Below are positions 1 through 11,846 of a stretch of 64,000 nucleotides of DNA, piece after piece. Both the position numbers and the translations under genes were made by a program. Origin of the DNA: Cycas panzhihuaensis (taxonomy: Eukaryota; Cycadophyta); the NCBI GenBank assembly GCA_023213395.1, contig CM041465.1, positions 190,905,741 through 190,969,740 on the forward strand, given 5' to 3'. Each line of letters opens with the position of its first letter. Within the stretch, counting starts at the first letter, position 1. The notes beneath the pieces were generated by a model that did no database searches, was not told where the DNA came from, and saw nothing but the letters and a program-made list of their open reading frames with translations.

Positions 1-1151
1 CATCCATAGGCCCCAACCGCTGTCTCCACCTTTGCTCCCGGTTGCTTTTGCTCCCGTAGCATCCGGTTCCCGTGGGTGTCTTTGGGTCTTTCTTGCCCCT
101 TCTTGCAGTTTTCCACCTTGAGTCTTGACTTTCTCCTCACGCCTGCGTGGCTCTTGGGGAGAGGTTTGGGCACCATTTATGCGGTGAGGCCACCCGAGGC
201 TTACCTTGTTGTTTCCTTTCATTTAGATCGTTCTTCTTTGGTATTTTCCTTATTGGACTAACACTGATGCATGTACATTTAGACTCTCGTTTATGTTGTT
301 AGACATATATTGCTAGATCTTTGTGTTGCATATAGGTGTCTCCCCTGCAGAGGGAGACCTTTGTTGCTTACAGTACTCGGACGCGGAGAACGTTGCGGTG
401 CCCCTTCCACCAAGAAGCGTCTCTTGCATGTGTCATAGTTTATGCTATCTCATTTGCTAGTTAGTTAGCTTTTCCTTCCTTCTAGATCGCATTTATTTTT
501 CCGGGAAGGTAAGGAAGCCCCTTTCGCCGCCGCCACATTTCACATCCCAGATGCCATGAGTGGTTGGGTGCTCCTCCCAAGGCTACGCCATCTCTCACGC
601 CCGGCCCGTGTGCACGCTTTGTTCCCTTCGCACCCTGGTCTTTTTTCCTTCTTTTATTCTTTTCCTAGTAATTAGAACATCGAAAGATTAAAAGGGAAAA
701 TTGCCTTTTTTCGTATTGGTTTGCGATTTGTTTGCCTTGTTGCATGTACTTTTGTTATTCGTAGGAAAGGTTGTAGGAGTCTTCTTCTCTCTTACCCTTC
801 CTCCCTCTTCCTTAGCCGCGCGAGCGCCTTGCTTCCCGCATCGTTCGTATACCCGGTTAGATTGCATAGGATTGTTCTTGGCCTATCCTTGTTAGGTTCT
901 TTCTCTCTCCCTTCCGGCCACCCAAGGGTGGGAGGGGCCTACTCCCGTGTCAACCCTGTCTGCCCCACGTATCTTCGCCCTTCGCTCAAGGCTGAAGGGT
1001 CACCCAAGAGTAGCCATACTCCATTGCGGATCCCGAACTCGCCCCAAGACGGGCGCCTGCGTGGTAGTTGCTTGCCTTGTAGGTTCCACTTCCTACCGCT
1101 TTCACCATCTCTCCCCGCTACTATCGGGCGGTTATCCCGTAGCAAGGCCCA
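1..1151 (+). repeat. 5' LTR of Tat-A (3' part only)
   Basis: Matches 8331-9497 along its whole length, with identical blocks of about 100 bp (near 143-242) and about 130 bp (near 687-820). It ends in GGCCCA just before the primer site, which fixes the 3' boundary at about 1151. Open frames inside it (for example 721-1185) have no recognisable protein and are not shared in frame with the other copy, so I treat the stretch as non-coding. Confidence 0.85.
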
Positions 1152-1170
1152 CCGACCATACTGGGACCGC
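1152..1170 (+). promoter_or_regulatory. primer binding site of Tat-A (damaged)
   Basis: CCGACCATACTGGGACCG follows the LTR end. The better preserved Tat-B copy reads TGGCGACCATACTGGGGA at the same place. The 5' TGGCGAC and 3' CTGGGGA fit the end of plant tRNA-Arg as I remember it; the middle four bases do not. In Tat-A the initial TGG and one G of the G run are missing. Confidence 0.7.
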
Positions 1171-1401
1171 CAAGAAGGGAGCTAGTCTCGCTCTCTTCTG
1201 CTGGTTTCGCTACTCCCGTGATCCTTTCTATACCGTTTTGACCTCCACGCTGGCCCCAACGCGTGTTATACCATTCCTTCTTTTTCTCGACATCGTCGGT
1301 TGACCTTGCATGCGCCTGCTTTCCTCGTCGTTTGCGCCGGTCTACCCCTTTGTTAGAAGACCCCGAGTATAGCCTTCTTGCCTCGTGATCCCGATCCGAC
1401 T

Positions 1402-3990
1402 ATGGAAGGGTACTCTTCCGATTGACCTACCACGCCTTGCTATGGAAACCTAGGCTCTTCCTTCTGTCATTCCGGAGTCCACCCAAGAGGGTGACGACTC
1501 CTTTTACTACCCGATCGATCAACACCTTTCTTGTGCTCCCCATCCTTCTACCGACGCCGTAGAGGGATCCGCTCCTCCTGAGGATTGCCACGCAGCGGGC
1601 GATTTTATGAGGAACCTTCGATGGACATGCCTTGTTCGAGGTCCCGATCACCTCTTATGGGTATGTGGGGACTCCTCCGTTGACGTGCTTGAGGTTTTGA
1701 CGGATGCCGCCGTGCGGCATGGGCCCAACCACGTCCCGAATGGCTTGAGGGTGTCCCGCCAGGGAGCCTCTTCCTCCTCCTCGCCTTCCCCTCATGCTTC
1801 ATCCTCGTCCGCCTTTCCCGTGACAACAAACCCTTTCGTGCTCACGCGTCGCCCCATCTGCTTCCTGCAGTGGGGCACGTGTGGCACCTTCCATCCCTTA
1901 TCAAGGCCCTAATGCCTTAGGGCCTTCTCACTGTGTCTGTCCCTCAACCGGGGTTAGCATACCCATTCCCGATCCAACTAATGTGCCGCCCCTAATCGCA
2001 CATGCCGCCTCCTAGTAGGCCTAGTCGCCTGCTAGCCTTCCACCGCCAACGGTGGGATTGCTCCCACGCATCCTCCAACCCAGCGTTGGTGCTTCTTTCT
2101 ACGTTCCCCGTGGTATACTTCTCAACCTTGGGCGGGGTAGGGAAGCCGTCTTCCTGCTTATGGGTGGATCCGCCACACCCATACGGAATGGCCCCACCCA
2201 CGGTGGCCTGTATGGGCGTAACCCTGCCCGCATCCCTCTTGTCCGCCATCCAATGCAGTTCCATCCGTTGTGCCTTCGCAAGGGAATTCGACTCCCTTCC
2301 AAGGCGCCCTTTTCCACGCCTCTTGTCAGCAAGGGGTGGTTCCTCAAGGAGGGATGGGTGTCCTACCCCCATCCGCTCCTCGCGCGCCACCTACTTCGAC
2401 GTTCGTTGATCCTACTTGCCTGTGCAAGGCGCGCCTTCGTGGACTTTAGGTCAACCCTCTCTGTTGAGGCGTTGCGAACCAACTTGCCGCCTCATCCTCC
2501 CAAGTTCCTAGATTCGATGGGACTTCGTCAAGAAGACCCGTGAGCATGTCCGTAGTTTCTATGGCATGCATCGACATCGGGCTTACGACCATATTTTGAT
2601 GAAACTCTTTCCTCGATCCTTGCGGTGACGCCTTAAATGGTTTTATCGTCTCCCCCGCCCACTCGCCTATTCATTCCAAAGAATTGGTGGACGAGTTCAT
2701 CAATTATTTTGATGTAGCTCGCCCATTCGAGAGCGGATGAAATCCCTTCTCTCGCTCAAACAAGGTCACGATGAGATGAATCGTGACTTTGTGCGGCGAT
2801 TCCACGATCCGCTTCACTCCACCAAGGCGACTTTGCCCGAGGAGTCAAGCGGACTGTTTGTCAATGCACGTCCCAAGTCCACGTGGAAGTCCTCAAGATG
2901 GGGGCGACCACGCAGGATTCCGCGATCGCCAAGTGCTTGGCGTTGGAGGCTATTGAGATCCAAGTCGGTCTCAAGAAACCTCTTAAGCCCTCACAACGCA
3001 GTGAGGCACCACCCCTACCAAAGACGCTAAACCTTCTCACCGACGGTCTTCCTCTCATCCTACCGAGAGGACCTTAGATCCCCTCACTCGCCTATACGCC
3101 TGCTCGAGCGCACGATGAAGGAGCTCAAGCTTCAAGGTCCTTCGTCTCCTACTTCAAACAAACAAGTCCAACAAACTACCCAAGCTCCTCTTCCTGTGAA
3201 TGGAACGCCAGCCCTCCCAAGCGAGAAGGTCCGACCCTCCGCTTGAGAAGAAGTGGTGTTCCATTCATGGGAATTGCTTCCATGACGATTCACGCTAGGG
3301 CCCGAGATCCAAAGGATGCCCCTCGACGCGATTCCTCCCCAAGCGGGCCTCAAGGCCTAATCTAGACCAACCTGTTCACAAGGATCCGCTCCTAAACATG
3401 GGGAACGTGATCGCAACCCCCAAACCAAGAACAACCAGAATCGAGGAAGATCACACGATCCCCGCCCTTCCCGCGACAAAGGGAAGGGCGCCTTAACTCT
3501 TCTTCCTCTTCTCGTTCTCCTAGCTGCAGTACTGCCGCCTTCACGACCGGAATAGGGGAAGAAGGTGATTCATTGCTTGAAGCAACTCGACTTTCGCCCT
3601 TACGTGATCTCAAACCGCTAAGGAAGCGGAGCTGCCGCTCTTCCGCTCCTTCCGATCCCCTTCCGAGACCCTTCCTCCCGAAATCCTCTTTTCCCCAAGG
3701 CTATTCCTCGCGCCCGGTCGTTACGACTTTCAAGGGCACTTACCCAACCCACCGAAGGGTAAACCCTTCTCCGTCGTGGACGAGCTCCATACGGCCGCCG
3801 CAGAATGTCCTTGATGGACGCCCGAGGAGTTGTCCCGAGCAACGCCCTCCTCCCGAAGCTTTAGGACGGAGATGTGCCCGCCCACGCTTTGGGCCGCCCA
3901 AGGTGGCGACCCACTATTTCCTTCGATCCTAAGGATCTTCCTCCCACGGTGAACGGAACGCTGGAACTTCCCATTCACCATCACGATCGA
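1402..3990 (+). pseudogene. gag of Tat-A (many frameshifts)
   Basis: Gag forms the virus-like particle and packages element RNA. The start at 1402 (MEGYSSD) matches the start of Tat-B gag (MEGYQSY). A long Pro/Ser-rich N-terminal part (to about 2400) is followed by the retrotransposon gag domain at about 2430-2970, with segments such as FVRRFHDPLHSTKA, ALRTNLPPHPP and AKCLALEAIEIQVGLKKPL also seen in Tat-B and Tat-C. A zinc-knuckle-like WCSIHGNCFHDDS lies near 3252. The frame changes every few hundred bases through small insertions and deletions, often in G/C runs, while TAG/TAA changes of Gln codons are rare. That contrasts with the decay of Tat-C. No functional Gag can come from this sequence as written. 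Confidence 0.85.
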
Positions 3991-3997
3991 TACGCTG

Positions 3998-4262
3998 ATT
4001 GTACCCTCCAAGAACTGTTGTCGACAACGGCTCTTCATCGATGCCATGCCCTTGCGTGTTATGCAAGAGCTTGGTATCTCCGCATATGGAACCTGTTCGG
4101 CGATGCCAAGGGTATGACTTGGCGAAGACCCTCTCGGATCGCTGCGATTCCGCCACCCTTGGGGCAAACCGTCCTTGTCGATGTTATAGTCCTCGACGTT
4201 GACGTGGATTACAACCTCCTTCGGTCGCCCATGGCTCGACCAAATGGGAGCCGTGTGTTCGA
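3998..4262 (+). pseudogene. aspartic protease domain of Tat-A
   Basis: The protease cleaves the Gag-Pol polyprotein. The active-site segment reads VVDNGSS near 4017-4036, with the Asp-Asn-Gly-Ser form instead of Asp-Thr-Gly; the Tat-C1 copy reads IIDNGSS. The downstream segment VLDVDVDYNLL at about 4190-4220 is also seen in Tat-C1 (VLDVDVDYNLLLG) and C2, and corresponds to the second half of a retropepsin fold. A frameshift lies between the two. A linker of about 800 bases with no known domain follows, up to the RT stub. Confidence 0.75.
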
Positions 4263-5103
4263 CCCTTTGGGGACAGTTTTAAATTGGCCCATGACGATTT
4301 AATGAGAGTGGTTCCTCGTGAACGCCTCTTTTTCCAAACAAACTCGTTATGCCAATTCTAAGAAACCAAGGTTCACCCACTTACGAATCGGCTTGTTCAA
4401 TTGGTATACCCAATCCGTCAAGAAGATCCCACATCTTCCTTCCTAGTCTCGACGCTTTGCCCCTATCATGGCGTGGAGTTATGGGTACCTTGCTTCGCTC
4501 AATGATGATGAATCGCTGACGAGACGAGGGTTGTCTCCACCCCATTTCTTTCCTTCGCGCCAATAGGTCGACTGCCTCGCCTAGACCCTCGCTTGGAACC
4601 TCTCTCGTTGGTGAGACTAGCCCCTCGTCGTGTCACACACCATCGCCGTGGCCGACCCGCCCCGCCGCTTCTTCTTTTCATTACCCCCGCAGTGATGGTT
4701 TTGAGGAATTGCCTTCGCCCTCCTCGAGGAGCCTCTTTCCAGTTTTCCTTCTGATTTCCATGAAAGAGTTGAGCGATCCGATGATCACCCCTATCCTGCT
4801 GTCCTTTCCCTTCTAGCTTCTTCTACTCGAAATAGGGTCATCCATGGAGTGGACTATTTCGAGGATGATGAAGCCTGCTGAGCACCTAGCGGCCTTGCAC
4901 CTAATCGCCTTTCCGTCACCACCGCTCGGCCACCGGAAGATCTCGCGATCGGATCCACGCTCGATCCGATCCTCTCCTATTCCTCCTCCTCCTGTTGATC
5001 TTGCCCCTCTTCACTTTGAAGAGGGCAATGCCATGTGCATGGGGGAATTCAAGACGTAGTCTTGGCCCCGCAAGGTCATTAGGGTTGGGGCGAATGCTCT
5101 CCG

Positions 5104-5466
5104 ATGAGATTAGGGAATATTCCTTTGCTCCGTGAATTTCGAGACATTTTCGCGTGGGATTATGCTGACATGAAGGGCATCGCCTCCTCGATGGTCACTC
5201 ATAACCTCACCACCTTCCCGGGCGCCCACCTTGTGCGCCGTGTCTGGCCCTTCACCAAGCTTTACGCCACCGACAAGATGGAGGTAGAAAAGCTGCTGGA
5301 CGCTGAGCACGAATATCGCCATGACCGTTTGACCAAATTCCAACCCCTTGGTCGGTCCTTTTGTCATTATCGAATCTCTCGATAATGGTGCCTATAGGAT
5401 AGCCACCGAGGGGCTCGAATTTGAGAAAGCCGTTAATGGGATGTTCCTTAAGAAGTTTTACGCTTG
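5104..5466 (+). pseudogene. pol remnant of Tat-A: RT N-terminus joined to integrase C-terminus
   Basis: The first part (5104 to about 5303) is the N-terminal edge of RT: FRDIFAWDYADMKGI and THNLTTFPGAH, ending at KMEVEKLLDA, where Tat-C continues into the RT palm. Here the next residues are EYRHDRLTKF, which in Tat-C is the integrase C-terminal domain (LEYLHDHLSKF, about 42776). After one frameshift the tail reads NGAYRIATEG and FLKKFYA followed by a stop, matching the end of Tat-C pol (FLKKFYV, stop). About 2.35 kb is therefore missing: RT catalytic core, RNase H, and integrase zinc finger and catalytic core. The element cannot reverse transcribe or integrate on its own. Confidence 0.9.
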
Positions 5467-6159
5467 ACCCTTCTACGATCCCTCGCCTCCGAAACGAGCC
5501 TAAACTACCATCTTAGGTTGTCCCCATTCTTCCCAAACAAGGTGTAGAATGGCTATTTGAGATGGACCTCGCTTTGTCTCTCTCGGGTTCCGTCTGCGGA
5601 ACCTGCTCCCCGTATCCTCCTGGAACCTTGGTCCTCTCACTTGGGCATCTCCCAACCGGAGGACGCTTGGGGCATTGTTGCCCTCTTTCTGTCTGGCGCT
5701 TCCTTCAGATATCCTGCTATGCTCTCCTGCACATGTATGCCGCCTACTTCCTAACCTCACACCTCCATGTCGTCCGCTCACCGGCGTGTGTGTGTGCCCT
5801 CGTTAGGTGTGTGGTTATACATGGAAGGAAACGGTGCATCATACAATAAAATGTTCATAACATGAATCACCTACTACACAACATAACACTCACCCCATAC
5901 ATATATACATATCAAAATCATGTCATCATACATCCTAGGAAGCCGGTGTCCTTGCAGGGGGTACAATCATATGGTCCTATATATGGCCCCTCGAGGCCCA
6001 TGCTTTCCTCCGCCAAACTATCCATCCATGTTCATCTGCTGTGGCCCCGCCTCCCGGGCGCCTCATTCTAGGTCCTCCCACCCTCGACGGCCACCGTTGT
6101 CTGCTTTCTAAGTGTTGCCTTCATCACCGATCATCCGCTTGGATTTTGTGTCACCTATG
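5467..6159 (+). other. post-pol spacer of Tat-A with degenerate hairpin
   Basis: Non-coding as far as I can see. It aligns loosely with 32750-33540 of Tat-C1: CCTAAACTACCA at 5499-5510 and the segment around GTACAATCATAYG near 5960. After about 6010 the counterpart of the Tat-C antisense ORF is missing and the sequence passes into the RNase H region. A short inverted repeat, CCATCT (5508-5513) and AGATGG (5560-5565), sits where Tat-C has a longer hairpin. Confidence 0.6.
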
Positions 6160-6560
6160 TTCTGTTTACATCTTTACCGACGAAGTCAGAACTCGACCTT
6201 CACCAAGCGTGGATTCTCCGCAGACCCTTCCGTTATGATCTCCTCCGCCTCGATCTTCCTCCCGAGGCTACCAACAATGAAGCCGAGTATACAAATTGCC
6301 ATCAAGCCCTTACCGATGCCCTTCGCTTCCATCACGACCCATTGTTTTGCTCTGCGACTCAAGTTGTGGTGTCTCATCTCACCCAGTTCACCGTGCGATG
6401 CCCTCACTTGAGGACTCTTGCTTCTCGCCGCCAGATCCCTCCCGCCCGCTTTCTCTCGTTGATATCCAAGATATCCCTGCTCTCAATGCCGAGGCGTATA
6501 GCCTTGTTCGCCTCATCCTTGAGCGCCACTGCCCGCCTCGCCGACCGTCCCCGAGTCTTG
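6160..6560 (+). pseudogene. archaeal-type RNase H remnant of Tat-A, downstream of integrase
   Basis: The segment around 6266-6340 reads NNEAEYTNCHQALTDALRF, the hallmark of archaeal-type RNase H (Asn-Asn-x-Ala-Glu-Tyr with the catalytic Glu). It aligns with NNKVEYTAIIEALTDVLHF of Tat-C2 (about 47114). Further on, DIQDIPALNAEAYSL (about 6459-6503) aligns with DIQHTHQDFNNEAYSP of Tat-C2. The N-terminal FTDGGSCGNPG motif is broken: FTDE is left near 6172 and about four bases of the following G run are missing. This second RNase H is known from Tat elements, where it is thought to help remove RNA during reverse transcription. Here it is a pseudogene. Confidence 0.75.
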
Positions 6561-6935
6561 CTTGGCCTTCCTGCCGCCCAAGCCTCGTGCCGTGGTCGCC
6601 TCCGCCACGATCCGCCGCACCTCCGAACGGGTTGCTAACGAGGTAAAACTATGGTACCCACCATTTGTTCCCCACGTGGTCCTGCATGCTCCTTTGCATT
6701 CATTGTGGTGGGGGTAGCCGCCTCGCCTGTCTCTTTCTCCCACGGTTTCGTGTGGCTCATAAAATTTCTATGTTGTCTCCATCACCGCCAGATCCACGCT
6801 GCTCCGCCACGACACTCGCCAAGACCCTTGCCTACCGATCCGATCTTGATTGATATATCTATATACACATGTACTCTTGACATTGTGTTGCCAAGATTCG
6901 CCATCGCATCGCCCGAGCGAGGCTCACGCCATAAG
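6561..6935 (+). other. leader to the 3' LTR of Tat-A; polypurine tract damaged
   Basis: No coding signal recognised. The last bases before the LTR read GAGGCTCACGCCATAAG. In Tat-C2 the aligned stretch is GAGGCTCTACTACTAAGG followed by GGGGAG, a clear polypurine tract. The run of G is missing here. Confidence 0.55.
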
Positions 6936-9497
6936 TGTTTCCCGCCTCGGAATGGATACTGGAATCACCGACTCGGGTAAGTGCGTGTATGTCTCTAGCA
7001 TTATCATCACTTTTATGTACCGATTGTCCGCCACATATTTGCATGCGTATGACTTTGTGGGCGGCACGGTCGTCGTCCACACCTATGTTTAGCCTATGAC
7101 GACTATAGCGGGGCACACTCTTAGCGAGTGTGGCACCTTGTTGACCAGACATTTCCCGCATCCGCCTCCTCTCTCCTGGATCCACCGGTTTGCGCCACCT
7201 CCACCCGTGTGATGCCTCATCGTCGCTTGGTTAGCTTGCCACCTCATTTGGGGCCTATTTCGCCTCCGTGGGCCCGCTTGGCTTGTCTCTCGGGTGGGTG
7301 TTTTAGTTGTCCTTTAGCCTTTCTACCGCTTGCCCCAGCCGGACCTGGCGGGCCCCATTCAGGTGTCTCCAGTGCATATCCGTAATCTTCGCCATCGCTG
7401 CGTGATCTTCGCATCGCCGGAATTTTCAGCATCACTGGAATATTCAGCATCTGCTAAAGTTTCCGCCAGACGACTGTCTCGCTTGTTTTTAAAATCCGCC
7501 GTGGCAATTTCGCACTTATTGCGTGACTGCCACGTGGTTCGCCTTTTCTCCCTCCCAGCCGTGCCCTATTCGCGTACTTTAGGGTTTTGCTTTAGTACTT
7601 AAACATCTTTTGGCTCTCTTTGGATCTTTTTGGCTCACTTTTGGATTTACTCTCAAGAGGAACACTCTCCTGCTCGCTTCTCTCTGCTTTGTCAAGAATC
7701 GACCTCAGACTCTTCATACAGCACCCAGCTCTCCTTTGGCTTGGCTGAGACATTCTCTCAGCCCCTCAAACGCCTTGGAGAGGGCTCCTTTGAAGCGGTT
7801 TCCAGCTGTTTTCTACGCAGTGCACCACGAGCTCCCTGTTTGCGGTGTGTTTCCGTTCCACCTCCATAGCAGGCCCCGGCCCGCTTCTATTCCAGATCTG
7901 GCCGTTTGTTCCAAATTTCTTCTTGTCTTTTGGCTGGGGCAAATCCCTTGCCTCTCTTTCCAGGTACTCTTCACTTTGTATTTGTTTTTGGTGATATTTA
8001 CACTTCAGCTTATTTGTTTTCATTTGTTGCTTGAGAGTTGGTTTTCCTCCCTCTTGAGGACTGTTGTACCACTCTCCCTCTGCTTCTTGCCTGCGTTTGC
8101 TGTCCAAGGCAGCGGCGTTGAGGGGTTGCATAGGCTTTGGAGAGGAGCTGGGTGGATTCCGTACCACCTTCCACGCTCCCTAGGCGGCTCTTAGCCCCCC
8201 AAAACCTCCCTCTCGCCTCGTGCTTCTCTTGGCTTGTAAACAAGGGTTCGAAGGCTCCCCTTGGTTGCCCAAACCAGCGCTGTCACAAGTTGCAGCGCTG
8301 ATTTGGGACCCTTTATTCAGGTTTGGGTGCCATCCATAGGCCCCAACCGCGGGTTCTTGCTCCACCTTTGCTCCCCGGTCACCCGGTTTGCTCCCCGTAG
8401 CAGCCCGGTGCCCCGTGGGTGTCTTTGGGTCTTTCTTGCCCCTTCTTGCAGCCGTTTTCCAGCCTTGAGTCTTGACTTTCTCCTCGCTGCCCCGTGGCTC
8501 TTGGGGAGAGGTTTGGGCACCATTTATGCGGTGAGGCCACCCGAGGCTTACCTTGTTGTTTCCTTTCATTTAGATCGTTCTTCTTTGGTAATTACCTTGT
8601 TGGACTAGCACTGAGGCATGTACACCTAGACACGCGATTATGTTGTTAGACATATATTGCTAGATCTTTGTGTTGCATATAGGTGTCTCCCCCAGAGGGA
8701 GACCTTTGTTGCTTACTGTGTACTTGGACGCGGAGAACGCTGTCTGCTGCCCCTTCCACCCAGAAGCGTCTCTTGCATGTGTCATAGTTTATGCTATCTC
8801 ATTTGCTAGTTAGCGTTTCTTTCCTTCCTTCGGTATCGCATTTATTTTTCCTAGGGAAGGTAAGGAAGCCTCTTTTCGCTCGCCGCTACATTTCACATCC
8901 CAGACGCGTGAGTGGTTGGGTGCTCCTCCTGAAGGCTACGCCATCTCTCACACCTTCGCCCGGTGCACGCTTTGTTCCCTTCGCACCTGGTCTTTTTCCT
9001 TCTTTTATTCTTTTCCTAGTAATTAGAACATGGGAAGATTAAAAGGGAAAATTGCCTTTTTTCGTATTGGTTTGCGATTTGTTTGCCTTGTTGCATGTAC
9101 TTTTGTTATTCGTAGGAAAGGTTGTAGGAGTCTTCTTCTCTCTTACCCTTCCTCCCTCTTCCTTAGCCGAGCGCCTTTGCTTCCGTGATCGCTCAGATAC
9201 CCTGCTAGATTGCATAGGATTGTTCTTGGCCTATCCTTGTTAGGTTCTTTCTCTCTCCCTTCCGCCACCCAAGGGTGGAGGGGCCTACTCCTGTGTCAAC
9301 CCTGTCTGCCCCACGTATCTTCGCCGCCAAGGCGAAGGGTCACCCAAGAGTAGCCATACTCCATTGCGGATCCCGAACTCGCCCTCCCACAAGACGGGCG
9401 CCTCAAGGTGGTAGTTGCTTGCCTTGTAGGTTCCACTTCCTACCGCTTCGTCACCATCTCTCCCCGCGCTTATCAAAGGTTATCCCAGAAAGGCCCA
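6936..9497 (+). repeat. 3' LTR of Tat-A
   Basis: It begins TGTTTCCCGCC, like Tat-B (TGTTGTTTCCC, minus strand) and Tat-C2 (TGTTTCTCGGCC), and ends at GGCCCA (9497) where the 5' LTR also ends. It is about 2.56 kb long. The part 8331-9497 is the copy of 1-1151. Around 7575-7605 TTTAGGGTTTTGC and a weak TATA-like TACTTAAACA could mark the promoter region. The 194-codon open frame at 7610-8194 lies wholly inside the LTR, has no recognisable domain, and is not annotated as a gene. Confidence 0.85.
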
Positions 9498-11603
9498 CAT
9501 GCGAAGGGCGAGAATCAGGGGATCTATCCCGATTCCAGTTGTTTCTTTATTGAACATTATGATCACGTTCCTATGTTTGGGGAACAGATCCCTATGAACG
9601 GGTTGATCGAGATTAGGCCTCAATGCCCGTCTAGGAGACGAATCACGCGGCAGGGCATCACATGGGTGTTGCGCCCAATAATGCGAGTTATCGTGAAAAC
9701 ATTCCCCGTGGATGGAACACCACCTCTTCTCAAGGGGAGGATCGACTCTCGTCACTTGAGAAGGTTGGGTGCCACCCCCTTTGGGGGGAACAACATGAGA
9801 AGCTTATTAAATTGGTTTGTGGGAGGTTGGCGATGAAGGGGATTAGAGTTTAAGCTACTTCATCATGCACTGGAATGAGCGTATAATGGAAGTAAGGGGG
9901 TCTAAAGTCCTCTCAGTAGGATGAGAGGTAGACCTAGCAGGTTGCAAAGGTTTGGTTTCCTTCACTGGGGGAGGTGCCTCATGATGTTGTGAGGGCTTAA
10001 GAGGCCTCTTAAGTCTAGCTTGGATCTCAATAGCCTTTAACGCTAAACACTTCGTGATGGCGGAGTCGCATGTGGTTGCCTCCATTTTGAGGAATTCCAC
10101 ATGCACTTCGGGGTGAAATACATTAACGAAAAGATCTCATTTCAACTCTTCAGGCAACATGGCCTTAGTAGAGTGAAGGAGATCATGGAATCATTGCACA
10201 AAGTCACAATTCATTTCATTGTGACCTCATTTGAGTGAAAGGAGTGGTTTCATTCCGCTCTCGAATGGATAGGCTACGTCAAAGTAATTGACGAATTCGT
10301 CCACCAATTGCTGGAATGAAGAAATAGAGTGGGCAAAGAGATGGTAGAACCACTTAAGGGTATTACCCTATAGGGATTGCGGAAATAGCTTCATTAGAAT
10401 GTGGTCATAAGCCCAGTAGTCTATGCACACCATACAGAAACTACACACGTGCTCAGCTGGGTCGTGTGACAAAGTTCCATCGAATTTGGGAACTTCAAGA
10501 GGGTGAGGTGGTAGGTTAGTCCTTAGCGCCTCAATGAATAATGGTGTCAACCTGTAGTCTATGAAGGGACGTGTCCTTACATGGGCTAAAGGATCGACGA
10601 ATGGTAAAGAAACAGGAATGGATGGGGGTGGTAAACCCATCCCTCCTTGGGGAAATGCCCCTTATTGGAAAGGGGGTTACGAATAAACGCCTTGGAAGGG
10701 AGGCACGTTCCCTTGCAAAGACGTGGCAATAAGAGTTGTGCTGGATGGCAGAAACGAAGGGTGCGGGACCAGATTCTACCCATACGGGCCACCCGTGGGT
10801 GGCACAACCCCACATGGGTGCAACGAGTCCACCCTATAAGCTGGAAGATGGTTTCCCCTACCCTGCCCCCAAGGTTGAGATGCATAACCCAGGGGCAAGT
10901 AAAGGGATGAACCACCAGATGGGTTTTGAATGTATGTAGGAGCGGGTCCCACATAGTTGATAGCAGTAGCATTAGTAGGACCTCGAGGCCTACTAGGAAA
11001 CACATATGCCATGTTTGAAGGTGGCGCATTCGTTTGACTCGGGAATGGCATGCTAACCCTAAGCTGGAGGAAGGACATGCCGCAAACGGGTCCTGAAGAA
11101 GCAGGGCCGTGGCTAGGAATAGATGGTGCAACACTTGTCTTGGGAGCCAGTGTAAACACGGCATGGGATAAGTGCACACAGGTAGAAGGGTCATTTGTTA
11201 TAGGAGGCGCAGGTATGGATGAAGGAGGCACTCCACCACACAAAGCTTCTTCAAACCACCTGGGACGTGGTTGATGGCGAGTTGCTCGAAAGTACTCGTT
11301 GATCGCTTCAACCACGTCGGTAGGAGGGGTATCCTCGTAGCCATACGAGGTCGATGGGATCTCGAATATTGGGGACCCCTCAGGGCACTCCTCATAAGAT
11401 TCACCAATAAGATGGTGAGTCTCATGAAGAGGCAAACCTTCTACTGCATGAGCAGAAGGATGGAGGTCGGAAGGGTGAAACTGGTCACCCGGATAATAGA
11501 TGGGATTGTCACCCTCGTGGGTGGATCCCGGAACAGACATGGGAAGCTCTTGAGTTCCCGAGACCATGGTATGGTAAGCCCAATAGGACTGGTAACCTTC
11601 CAT
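9498..11603 (-). pseudogene. gag of Tat-B (best preserved gag of the family)
   Basis: The start is the ATG at 11603 (MEGYQSY), the same start as in Tat-A. The first 276 codons, to 10776, are open: a Pro/Ser/His-rich, probably disordered N-terminal part. After a frameshift the gag domain follows in pieces at 10640-10368 (LRTNLPPHPLEVPKFDG, WAYDHILMKLFPQSL) and 10106-9855 (AKCLALKAIEIQARLKRPL). A zinc-knuckle-like WCSIHGECFHDNSHY is encoded near 9700. The gag domain corresponds to the PF03732 family by its Trp and FxxxF pattern. The 3' end is cut at 9498 by Tat-A. Gag makes the particle and binds RNA; this copy carries frameshifts and is not functional. Confidence 0.85.
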
Positions 11604-11846
11604 TGTTGAATCGGGATCTGATGATGGAAGGGAACAACATAATGGGGCTTCTAATAACAGTGGTAGACCTCGCAAGCGATGCAAAAAATGCGCATGTAAC
11701 GCCTTTACGAACATTGTTAGAAGAAAACAAAAGCGGTATAAAGTAGATATGTTGAGGGCTGCCCAACTAAAAAGCAAGATAAGAAAGCTACCTAAAAGCA
11801 AGAACACTAACGGGAAAGGGAAGCAAGACTAGTTCCCTTACTGGCA

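Larger units (their letters stand above)
1..9497 (+). mobile_element. Tat-A: G+C-rich Ty3/gypsy Tat-type element, deletion derivative, 5' end outside window
   Basis: Positions 1-1151 repeat as 8331-9497 with the same order of landmarks, so they are the two LTRs of one element (5' LTR cut by the window edge). Between them lie a primer site, gag, a protease, a stub of RT fused to the end of integrase, and an archaeal-type RNase H. It belongs to the same family as Tat-B and Tat-C: gag, protease and the integrase tail align by eye. It keeps many CpG sites, unlike its relatives, so it is probably the youngest insertion here. It ends inside the gag of Tat-B, which lies in the opposite orientation. 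Confidence 0.85.

Noticed and set aside
2002-2543. Overlapping open frames on both strands as separate genes
   Set aside because: They are shadows of the G+C-rich, frameshifted Tat-A gag; the true frame is shown by similarity to Tat-B gag.
7610-8194. 194-codon plus-strand open frame as a host gene
   Set aside because: It lies wholly within the 3' LTR of Tat-A, has low complexity and no recognisable domain.
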